This document shows positions 1 through 6,224 of a stretch of DNA of 6,224 nucleotides, one piece after another. The stretch spans positions 1-6,224 of the forward strand of contig JAURLW010000114.1 in NCBI GenBank assembly GCA_030831005.1. Reading direction: 5' to 3'. Made by a program: the position numbers and the translations under genes. The DNA is from Bacteroidota bacterium (GTDB taxonomy: Bacteria; Bacteroidota; Bacteroidia; Chitinophagales; Chitinophagaceae). The stretch's first letter is position 1. Every line of letters starts with the position of its first letter. The notes under the pieces are model-generated. The model was not told the DNA's origin and did no database searches. It worked only from the letters and a program-made list of their open reading frames with translations.

Positions 1-270
1 AAAAAATTCCCACTTGCTACAATCCAATCTGCAGCTTTTGTTACTAAAAAAGAATTAGGTTTTGGTATTAGAATTTTTGGCTCAGGTGGATTTTTCGGTT
101 ATTACGGATTATTCAAATATAAAAACATTGGTAGTGTAAACTTATATTGCACCAAAAGAGAAGACTTGGTATTGTTAACATTAACAAAGGGTAAAATTTT
201 ACTTAGTCCAGACAAGCATCTAGAATTCTTAAACGATTTAGACAACATAAAAAAAGCGCCTAAACAATAG
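1..270 (+). CDS. PH domain-containing protein, C-terminal part (5' end outside window)
   Basis: Frame 1 is open from the left edge to a TAG at 268-270, giving 89 residues with no start in view, so the gene is truncated by the window. The visible part resembles the C-terminal half of the small bacterial PH-like domain family (bPH_5 type). A basic and aromatic stretch (RIFGSGGFFGYYGLFKY, about residues 24-40) is followed by a beta strand with NLYCTKRED, then LVLLTLTKGKILLSPD, and a short final helix with HLEFLNDL. The glycine-rich FGxGGFFGYYG segment and the late SPD motif are what I recognise. Members are small, often membrane-linked proteins of unknown role. The final codons (KKAPKQ) lie within the terminator hairpin. 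The family call is from memory of the pattern, not from a search. Confidence 0.75.
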   Translation, partial: KKFPLATIQSAAFVTKKELGFGIRIFGSGGFFGYYGLFKYKNIGSVNLYCTKREDLVLLTLTKGKILLSPDKHLEFLNDLDNIKKAPKQ

Positions 271-281
271 GCGCTTTTTTT
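249..281. terminator. Bidirectional intrinsic terminator between convergent genes
   Basis: A perfect inverted repeat has arms at 249-261 (seven A then GCGCCT) and 269-281 (AGGCGC then seven T), around a 7-nt loop AAACAAT. Read on + it is a GC stem followed by a T tract, and it reads the same way on the minus strand, so it can end both the PH-domain transcript and the eno-divIC transcript. It overlaps coding sequence at both ends: the TAG of the + gene (268-270) is in the loop and right arm, and the minus-strand stop codon (280-282) overlaps the last T bases. Confidence 0.93.
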
Positions 282-558
282 ATTTTATAATATAGACATC
301 TTCATCGTCGTATTTCATTTTGTATTTTTCTCGAGCTACTTTTTCCAATAACTTGGGATCGTTTAAAATAGTTTGATAATCGGCTTCTAATCGTTTTATT
401 TCTTGTTTTAAGAATACAATATTTGCCTCCGCTTTTTTTAATTCTTGATATTGTTCTACTTGATTTAAAACATTACTTTGATCAAAAAACAACATCCAAA
501 TTAAAAAGATACCACCTACAATGATGTATCGATTATACAAAAAAGAAAAGCGCTTCAT
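280..558 (-). CDS. Septum formation initiator family protein (DivIC/FtsB-like)
   Basis: This 92-residue protein has the layout of the DivIC/FtsB family. It has a short basic cytoplasmic N-terminus (MKRFSFLYNR), one membrane segment at about residues 11-25, a coiled coil at about 29-64 rich in E, K, Q and L, and a small conserved C-terminal part (DPKLLEKVAREKYKMKYDDEDVYII, abbreviated here: key residues P68, E72, A75, R76, Y79 and the acidic patch 84-87). Family members are bitopic proteins of the divisome that pair with an FtsL-like partner and link it to FtsQ/DivIB and septal peptidoglycan synthesis. The gene starts 8 nt after the eno stop codon, so it is probably co-transcribed with eno, and it ends in the terminator at 249-281. 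The ATG is the natural start because it leaves the usual short N-terminus before the membrane helix. The family is clear; DivIC versus FtsB naming is by convention. Confidence 0.92.
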   Translation of the reverse strand: MKRFSFLYNRYIIVGGIFLIWMLFFDQSNVLNQVEQYQELKKAEANIVFLKQEIKRLEADYQTILNDPKLLEKVAREKYKMKYDDEDVYIIK

Positions 559-566
559 AAACTTAT

Positions 567-1859
<1,293 letters not shown>

Positions 1860-1889
1860 TTATTATTTATTGATTGTTAGTATAGATAA

Positions 1890-1897
1890 CAAAAGTA
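1890..1897 (-). promoter_or_regulatory. Predicted eno-divIC promoter, -7 element TACTTTTG
   Basis: On the minus strand these bases read TACTTTTG, an exact match to the Bacteroidota -7 consensus TAnnTTTG. It ends 33 nt before the eno ATG, predicting a leader of about 25-30 nt. I see no good TTTG at the -33 position, so this call rests on the -7 box and its position in the divergent spacer. Confidence 0.6.
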
Positions 1898-1952
1898 CTT
1901 ATTTTTTGGAATTTTAATGAGCAGCCCGCTTATTAATTATTAATTAAAATAA

Positions 1953-1960
1953 TACCTTTG
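1953..1960 (+). promoter_or_regulatory. Predicted VF530-gene promoter, -7 element TACCTTTG
   Basis: TACCTTTG matches the Bacteroidota -7 consensus TAnnTTTG exactly and lies only 4 nt before the ATG at 1965. Transcription would then start at or within a few bases of the A of the start codon, giving a leaderless or nearly leaderless mRNA. Upstream is an AT-rich stretch containing two tandem copies of ATTAATT (1932-1945). No clear -33 TTTG is found at normal spacing. Confidence 0.6.
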
Positions 1961-1964
1961 TGCT

Positions 1965-2180
1965 ATGCAAAAAAATAACCCACTTCACGGTGTCACCCTA
2001 GAAATGATGATCATTGAATTAGAGGCACATTTTGGATGGGAATCTTTATACAATTTGCTACCCGTTAATTGTTTTAGCAACAATCCGAGCATGCAATCCT
2101 GCTTAAAGTTTTTTAGAAAAACACCATGGGCTAGAGCTAAATTAGAAACGATCTATTTAAATACGTTCTCCTACTCTTAG
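1965..2180 (+). CDS. VF530 family (DUF2132) DNA-binding protein
   Basis: This 71-residue protein is a near-complete match in pattern to the VF530 family, named after a Vibrio fischeri protein and described as DNA-binding. The hallmark blocks are NNPLHGVTLE (residues 4-13), a LxxHFGWxxL-type segment (20-28), CFSNNPSMQSCLKF (36-49) and RKTPWARAKLE (51-61). The protein is small, basic and probably helical, with no signal peptide or membrane segment; its cellular role is unknown. The ATG at 1965 is preferred over the internal Met14/Met15 because the conserved NNPLHG block lies before them. There is no Shine-Dalgarno sequence, and the -7 promoter box ends 4 nt before the ATG. Its stop codon (TAG, 2178-2180) overlaps the stop of the convergent helicase gene by sharing TTAG. 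It appears to be monocistronic. Confidence 0.93.
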   Translation: MQKNNPLHGVTLEMMIIELEAHFGWESLYNLLPVNCFSNNPSMQSCLKFFRKTPWARAKLETIYLNTFSYS

Positions 2181-3499
2181 ATTATTTTGATATAGCACTT
2201 TTTGGTTTTTAACTTCTGGTGCATCAAAAGTGTAAAAGCACCGTAAATTTTATCTGATTGAATGGCTACAAAAGAATAGATATCTTTTACGATAATTAAT
2301 CCTATTTCTTCTTTTTTCAAATTGCCTTTTTGCATTAAAAATCCGGCAATATCTCCTTTGCTAATTTTATCTTTTTTACCGCCTTCAATTAAGAGCGTGG
2401 TATATGCAATTTCCGTTTCTTTATGGGTATGCTTTTGAAATTCAAAACTTGCAATTGAAGCATCAATAAAAGCTGGCAATGTTTCTTCTGGTCCAACAAG
2501 CAGATAAGCATCTCCGCTTGCAAACATGCGGGCTGTTCTTCCATTTCTGTGTACAAATGTAGCTTCATCTATAGGCATTTGATAATGTACAATCTGATGA
2601 ATGGCATCTATATCCAAGCCTCTGGCAGCCAAATCGGTAGCTATTAAATATGGAGCCGACCCATTGGTAAACTTAGCCATGGCAATATCGCGCTCTTTTT
2701 GCTCCATGCCACCATGAAAAGCTATAGCAGGAATGCCTTGCTTTTTCAAATAATCGGCAATACGATCGATAGAGGCTCTATGATTGGCAAATATAATGCT
2801 GGGCTTTGCAGGTAATTGCTTCAATAATTTATGGAGGGTTGATAATTTATCTTTTGCTTCACAAGCAACTTGATGTAATTGAAACACACCACCTTCTTTT
2901 GCTAAATGCGTAAAATCTATCAATTGCAAGGCTTGCATATCAATAAATGCGGGTAGCTCAGATAAACTAGTTGCTGAAACTAAAATGCGCTGTTGTAAAG
3001 AAGGCAAACTAAACACAATTGATTGCATCTCCTCTTCGAAACCTAAGGACAATAGTTTGTCCATCTCATCTAAGATAAGTGTTTGTATAACTTGGGTGCT
3101 AAAACTCTCTTTCTGAATATGATCTAATACCCTACCCGGTGTACCTATGAGTAAGTAAGGGGGTTCTTTAAATTTATTAACTTCCTGATCAAAACTATGC
3201 CCACCATAACAAACCGTTGCTTTGTAGGGTGTTTTCATTTGTTTCCAAACTTCAAAAATTTGCATCGCTAATTCTCTCGATGGGGTAAGAATCAAACATT
3301 GAACGGCTTTTAGTTCTGGGTTTATTTTTGCTAACAGCGGAACTAAAAAACCTAATGTTTTCCCAGAACCCGTTGGTGCTATGAGCATTAAAGAGCTATG
3401 CTCTGCACTTGCTGCATGCATTGTTTGCTGCATTTCATTAAATGCATCTAATTGGAGTGCTTGCAACAATTGCTTTTTAGAAAGGGGCGACGGGTTCAT
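2177..3499 (-). CDS. DEAD-box RNA helicase with DbpA-type RNA-binding domain
   Basis: This 440-residue ATP-dependent RNA helicase has both RecA-like domains. Motifs in order: I APTGSGKT (41-48), Ia PSRELA (73-78), Ib TPGR (120-123), II DEMD (144-147, a variant of DEAD), III SAT (175-177), IV IIFANH (235-240), V ATDLAARGLDI (287-297) and VI HRNGRTAR (317-324). Residues about 363-440 (from EIAYTTLLIEGGKKDKI to KKCYIKII) match the DbpA C-terminal RNA-binding domain, which in E. coli DbpA binds hairpin 92 of 23S rRNA during large-subunit assembly. A ribosome-assembly role is therefore inferred, not shown. The N-terminus is short, and the Q-motif region (LDAFNEMQ, 17-24) keeps a Gln but lacks the usual GYxxPTPIQ wording. 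The ATG at 3499 has a -7 box only 4 nt upstream. The gene is divergent from the DUF1835 gene and overlaps the VF530 gene tail-to-tail by 4 nt. Confidence 0.94.
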   Translation of the reverse strand: MNPSPLSKKQLLQALQLDAFNEMQQTMHAASAEHSSLMLIAPTGSGKTLGFLVPLLAKINPELKAVQCLILTPSRELAMQIFEVWKQMKTPYKATVCYGGHSFDQEVNKFKEPPYLLIGTPGRVLDHIQKESFSTQVIQTLILDEMDKLLSLGFEEEMQSIVFSLPSLQQRILVSATSLSELPAFIDMQALQLIDFTHLAKEGGVFQLHQVACEAKDKLSTLHKLLKQLPAKPSIIFANHRASIDRIADYLKKQGIPAIAFHGGMEQKERDIAMAKFTNGSAPYLIATDLAARGLDIDAIHQIVHYQMPIDEATFVHRNGRTARMFASGDAYLLVGPEETLPAFIDASIASFEFQKHTHKETEIAYTTLLIEGGKKDKISKGDIAGFLMQKGNLKKEEIGLIIVKDIYSFVAIQSDKIYGAFTLLMHQKLKTKKCYIKII

Positions 3500-3503
3500 A
3501 TGG

Positions 3504-3511
3504 CAAAGTTA
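3504..3511 (-). promoter_or_regulatory. Predicted helicase promoter, -7 element TAACTTTG
   Basis: The minus strand reads TAACTTTG here, an exact TAnnTTTG match that ends 4 nt (CCAT) before the helicase ATG. This is the same spacing as at the VF530 gene and again predicts a leaderless or nearly leaderless mRNA. The -33 element is not obvious; a weak TTCG lies about 24 nt further upstream. Confidence 0.58.
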
Positions 3512-3582
3512 GTTTTTTAAACCCTAAGAACCTTCGAAAAGCGAGGGATATAGTAGAAAGTTTCAGTTTAAAAATTTAATTT

Positions 3583-3590
3583 TACCTTAT
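3583..3590 (+). promoter_or_regulatory. Possible weak -7 element (TACCTTAT) for the DUF1835 gene
   Basis: TACCTTAT matches six of the six fixed positions only partly (TAnnTT is kept, the final TG is not) and lies 14 nt before the ATG at 3605. A TTTC at 3561-3564, 18 nt upstream of the box, could serve as a degenerate -33 TTTG. The position in the divergent spacer supports a promoter in this area, but the exact site is uncertain. Confidence 0.35.
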
Positions 3591-3604
3591 AGAATCAAGA
3601 AATC

Positions 3605-4426
3605 ATGAAATATCATTTTGTTTTAGGAGAAGAAGCAGCAACACCCATAATGGAAGCTATAAGCTTAGATGAGCAATTGCAAGGCAGCGTTTGTGTATTG
3701 AAAGACCAGTTGAATGTTGGTCCTTTGAGCAAAGCTGAAGAAGATGCTTCATTTGCTGACACTCGAAATAATTATTGGAAATCGCTAAAGCAAAATGATA
3801 AAAACGAACTTATTCTTGAAGACTTAGCTTTAGTACTTGATGCATCTAAAGAATTATTTGCTGACGAAGAAGCACAAGCATGGTTTTGGATGGCTCCAAC
3901 AGCTGCAAATATTTGCGCCTACTATTGGTTGCTTTCTTATTTTCAAAAACATCCAAATCGATTTTATATCATCAATATTGCAGGCCTACCTTTTCTAAAT
4001 ACTGATGGTAAAGTATTTTACCCAAAGAGTTTTGCAGAAGTTAGTGCTAAAGAAATTATCAAAGCAAAGAAACTTGCTCGTCCGGTAACACCATCCGAAA
4101 TAGAAATGGATACGGAAGAATGGAGGAAAATAGTTTCAGAAGAAGCAGCTATACGCTATCATGACGGTGGTAAAAAAATTGTTCAGAAGTCGGCCAACTT
4201 ATATGATAGTTTGCTAACAAACACTTGCACTACGCAATTCCAAAAAGCACATAAGGTTATTCAAAATATCCTTACCAAAAATACCATTCAAGTAGGCGAA
4301 GCTTATTTACTTGGTCGCATTCGATTATTGAGTGAACAAAATCAATTGATCATTCAAGGCGATGCTTCGAAATCAGCAAGAGATTTTGAAATTAAATTGC
4401 CAGGAGAAGCTATTCCATTATTGTAA
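3605..4426 (+). CDS. DUF1835 / DUF3658 domain protein of unknown function
   Basis: This 273-residue protein appears cytosolic, with no signal peptide or membrane helix. Residues 1-120 fit the DUF1835 pattern: an opening beta strand with HFVLGEEAA (4-12) and the hallmark VLKDQLNVGPL (31-41), followed by helical sequence and FYIINIAGLPF (120-130). Residues about 163-266 fit the partner domain DUF3658: TPSEIEMDTEEWRKI, R184 in AAIRYHDGG, NLYDSLL (198-204), then VGEAYLLGRIRLL (230-242), QGDASKSARDFEIKLP at the end. The two domains usually occur together in this order and no biochemical function is established to my knowledge. The ATG at 3605 leaves the normal short N-terminus. The gene is divergent from the helicase and overlaps the heptose kinase gene by 9 nt at the 3' end. 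Family assignment is from motif recognition and should be confirmed by a profile search. Confidence 0.88.
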   Translation: MKYHFVLGEEAATPIMEAISLDEQLQGSVCVLKDQLNVGPLSKAEEDASFADTRNNYWKSLKQNDKNELILEDLALVLDASKELFADEEAQAWFWMAPTAANICAYYWLLSYFQKHPNRFYIINIAGLPFLNTDGKVFYPKSFAEVSAKEIIKAKKLARPVTPSEIEMDTEEWRKIVSEEAAIRYHDGGKKIVQKSANLYDSLLTNTCTTQFQKAHKVIQNILTKNTIQVGEAYLLGRIRLLSEQNQLIIQGDASKSARDFEIKLPGEAIPLL

Positions 4427-5413
4427 TAAACGGATACATTCTTTTAATAAGCTGGCTTTATCTATAGGTACTACACCTACTTCTTCGCAAACAATGCCGC
4501 CTGCAATATTAGAAATTGCAGCCATTAAAGCAGGATCTTTTGTAAGTACATATACTAAAGCAGCAGTAGCTATTACTGTATCTCCTGCACCAGATACATC
4601 TGCTATATTTCGTCTATGACAAGGCAATAAAGCTTTATTTTTACCATTATTGTAATACACCCCTTTTTCTGACAAGGTAATAAAGGTAGTATTATGATGT
4701 AAAGCATCGTGAAGCGTATCATGAACTATTGCTAGGTTTTGCTCGTCTACATGAGCTATAGCTATATGCAAACCTTCGCGCACTTCTTTTAGATTCGGCT
4801 TAAAAATATCTACATCTTTATACGCTAAGAAATTATTTTTCTTAGGATCTACTGCCGTAACAATTCCTATCTCTTTGCAGTGTTGGGTGATTCTTTGAAT
4901 TACATTTTCTTTTAAAACACCTTTATTATAATCTTCAAAAATTAATACTTGAGGCTTTTCTCTTTGCAAGAAACGCAATACAACATCTATAAAAGGATGT
5001 TCTTCTTCTACAAACAACTCGCTTGTTATTTCATCATCTAATCGAAGCACGTGCTGGTTTTTACTCATCACTCTTATCTTAGAAGTCGTGGGTCGTTGCT
5101 TACTTTTCAATAATAAAGAAGTATCCATTCCTTGATCAGCACATAAAGAAGTTAACAAAGCTCCATTGGCATCATCACCTATAACACTTGCAATACTCAC
5201 TTTTGCGCCTAATGCTTTTAAATTCAAAGCTACGTTTGCAGCACCACCTAATCTGCTTTCTTCGTGATGCAAAGCAACTATTGGCACGGGTGCTTCAGGT
5301 GAAATACGCTCTATATCGCCCCACCAATATTTATCCAACATCACATCTCCTACTACGACTACATGTAAGGAATCGAATTTTGAAAACAAATCTTGTATAG
5401 CTTCCGTATGCAT
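4418..5413 (-). CDS. rfaE1: D-glycero-beta-D-manno-heptose-7-phosphate kinase (RfaE1/HldE kinase domain type)
   Basis: This 331-residue PfkB/ribokinase-family sugar kinase phosphorylates C1 of heptose 7-phosphate on the ADP-heptose route to LPS inner core. Specific marks of the heptose kinase are VVVVGDVMLDKYWWGDIERISPEAPVP (start at residue 18; key parts GDVMLDKY 22-29 and RISPEAPVP 36-44), RLGGAANVALNL (54-65), and SKNQHVLRLD (117-126). General PfkB marks are KPNLKE (205-210) and DVSGAGDT (272-279) with catalytic base D278. The gene ends after the kinase domain, so the cytidylyl/adenylyltransferase half found in fused HldE is absent and must be encoded elsewhere. The ATG lies 2 nt after the permease stop codon, which suggests co-transcription and translational coupling. 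The 3' end overlaps the convergent DUF1835 gene by 9 nt and no terminator is visible. Kinase function is solid; the substrate is inferred from these family-specific motifs. Confidence 0.94.
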   Translation of the reverse strand: MHTEAIQDLFSKFDSLHVVVVGDVMLDKYWWGDIERISPEAPVPIVALHHEESRLGGAANVALNLKALGAKVSIASVIGDDANGALLTSLCADQGMDTSLLLKSKQRPTTSKIRVMSKNQHVLRLDDEITSELFVEEEHPFIDVVLRFLQREKPQVLIFEDYNKGVLKENVIQRITQHCKEIGIVTAVDPKKNNFLAYKDVDIFKPNLKEVREGLHIAIAHVDEQNLAIVHDTLHDALHHNTTFITLSEKGVYYNNGKNKALLPCHRRNIADVSGAGDTVIATAALVYVLTKDPALMAAISNIAGGIVCEEVGVVPIDKASLLKECIRLLQ

Positions 5414-5415
5414 AA

Positions 5416-6224
5416 TTATGAATGCTTTTTTTGAATGATATAATAAATGGGCAAGCCTATTAATACTATGAGTAAGCCACCACCTGCAAAGGTAGTTTTA
5501 GTAATCAATAAAATAATACAAATGCTGCTTGCTAAGAGTAAATAAATAAAAGGGATAAACGGATAGCCAAAAGCCTTATAGGGCCTTTCTAATTGTGGTT
5601 GTTTTTTTCTTAAAATAAAAATACCCGCAATAGTTAGAATATAAAATAATAGAACGGTGAAAATAATAAAGTCTAACAGATCGCCATACTTACCGCTCAA
5701 ACATAGAAGAGAAGCCCATATAGCCTGCATCCATAATGCTTTGGCAGGTACTCCTTTTTTATTGAGCTGTTGTGCTGCTTTCAAAAACATACCATCTTGA
5801 GCCATCGTATAATATACTCTTGCGCCAGACAATATTAAACCATTATTACAACCAAAGGTTGATATCATAATCATTACTGCAATAATTGTAGTGCCCGCAC
5901 TCCCAAAAATTTTCATCGCAGCCGCTAAGGCCACGCGCTGATCGGGCGCATGGGCAATCTCTTGAATACTAAGCACGTTTAAATACATAATATTCATACT
6001 GAGATATAAGATGGTAACCAAAACGGTGCCAATTAATAAGCTTAATCCAATATTACGCTCTGGCTTTTTAATCTCCGCAGCAATAAAAGTTACATTATTC
6101 CATGCATCGCTAGAAAACAAAGCACCCACCATTGCTGCTCCAAGAGCAAATATCAAAGCTTTGCCTTGCAGCAGTTCATGACTTATTTGCGAAGTGGTGT
6201 CGGCAATTGAAAAAGCCGTCCACA
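5416..6224 (-). CDS. APC-family amino acid permease, C-terminal part (5' end outside window)
   Basis: The frame stays open from the stop at 5416-5418 to the right edge, giving 268 full codons beginning WTAFSIADT, so the N-terminal helices are missing. The fragment matches the amino acid-polyamine-organocation superfamily, close to the L-type transporter group. Marks are GALFSSDAWNNVTFIAAEI (about 33-51 of the visible part), KKPERNIG (52-59) before a membrane helix, and SGARVYYTMAQDG (132-144). Likely membrane helices lie at about 24-38, 59-82, 107-132, 162-177, 182-204, 220-242 and 246-263, and the protein ends with the basic tail QKKHS. It should sit in the inner membrane and exchange or import amino acids; the substrate cannot be read. 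A TTG at 6154-6156 is in frame but is internal, because homologous sequence continues upstream of it. The heptose kinase gene follows after 2 nt. Confidence 0.92.
   Translation of the reverse strand, partial: WTAFSIADTTSQISHELLQGKALIFALGAAMVGALFSSDAWNNVTFIAAEIKKPERNIGLSLLIGTVLVTILYLSMNIMYLNVLSIQEIAHAPDQRVALAAAMKIFGSAGTTIIAVMIMISTFGCNNGLILSGARVYYTMAQDGMFLKAAQQLNKKGVPAKALWMQAIWASLLCLSGKYGDLLDFIIFTVLLFYILTIAGIFILRKKQPQLERPYKAFGYPFIPFIYLLLASSICIILLITKTTFAGGGLLIVLIGLPIYYIIQKKHS

Noticed and set aside
1932..1946. Tandem ATTAATT repeat considered as a phase-variation tract or the start of a repeat array
   Set aside because: There are only two copies of an AT-only 7-mer in an AT-rich spacer, so chance is a sufficient explanation.
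2196..2232. Inverted repeat CACTTTT (2196-2202) / AAAAGTG (2226-2232) near the convergent VF530-helicase junction, with a nearby GGTGC / GCACC pair (2218-2242)
   Set aside because: The stems are short, the loops are long (23 and 15 nt), the two pairs partly exclude each other, and all lie inside helicase coding sequence. This is not a convincing terminator.
4411..4430. Possible frameshift or misassembly where the DUF1835 and kinase genes overlap
   Set aside because: Both proteins end at normal family length with intact C-terminal segments, so the overlap is a genuine convergent junction.
4362..4619. An open + strand frame of 85 codons overlapping the end of the DUF1835 gene and the kinase gene
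   Set aside because: It overlaps two well-supported genes in other frames, resembles no family and has no promoter; it is a shadow frame.
5188..5400. An open + strand frame of 70 codons opposite the N-terminal part of the kinase gene
   Set aside because: It is antisense to strongly conserved kinase sequence and has no recognisable protein features.
6154..6156. TTG as a possible start codon of the permease
   Set aside because: The frame continues open to the window edge, and the sequence from this point begins inside the transporter fold, with the first helices missing, so the true start is beyond 6224.

Overview
This window looks like ordinary chromosomal DNA from a Bacteroidota bacterium, most likely within or near Chitinophagaceae/Sphingobacteriia, although the exact genus cannot be read from it. 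The evidence is the AT-rich composition, the absence of Shine-Dalgarno sequences before the starts, and three exact matches to the Bacteroidota -7 promoter element TAnnTTTG placed just upstream of genes. The gene content also fits: eno next to a DivIC/FtsB-type division protein, a separate heptose-7-phosphate kinase, and a DUF1835 protein. The window holds eight protein genes, two of them cut by its edges. I see no RNA gene, mobile element, CRISPR array or phage gene.

Layout. Bases 1-270 (+) are the 3' end of a bacterial PH-domain protein. It converges on a leftward eno-divIC pair (1856-280), and a perfect 13-bp inverted repeat with A and T tracts forms a bidirectional terminator between them. 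A 108-bp divergent spacer (1857-1964) carries the eno promoter on one strand and the promoter of a small VF530-family DNA-binding protein (1965-2180, +) on the other. That small gene runs tail-to-tail, with a 4-nt overlap, into a leftward DEAD-box RNA helicase with a DbpA-type C-terminal RNA-binding domain (3499-2177). A second divergent spacer (3500-3604) separates the helicase from a rightward DUF1835/DUF3658 protein of unknown function (3605-4426). The 3' end of that gene overlaps by 9 nt the end of a leftward pair: an APC-family amino acid permease (from the right edge to 5416) followed after 2 nt by a heptose-7-phosphate kinase (5413-4418).

How the genes relate. Most are housekeeping genes: glycolysis (eno), septum assembly (divIC/ftsB-like), ribosome assembly or RNA remodelling (helicase), LPS inner-core heptose synthesis (kinase) and amino acid transport (permease). 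They are packed very tightly and the transcription direction keeps alternating. There is no convincing sign of a new multi-gene system. The points most worth checking are the two genes whose -7 box lies exactly 4 nt before the ATG (predicted leaderless mRNAs), the two convergent 3' overlaps without a visible terminator, the DEMD variant of motif II in the helicase, and the uncharacterised DUF1835 protein divergent from it.
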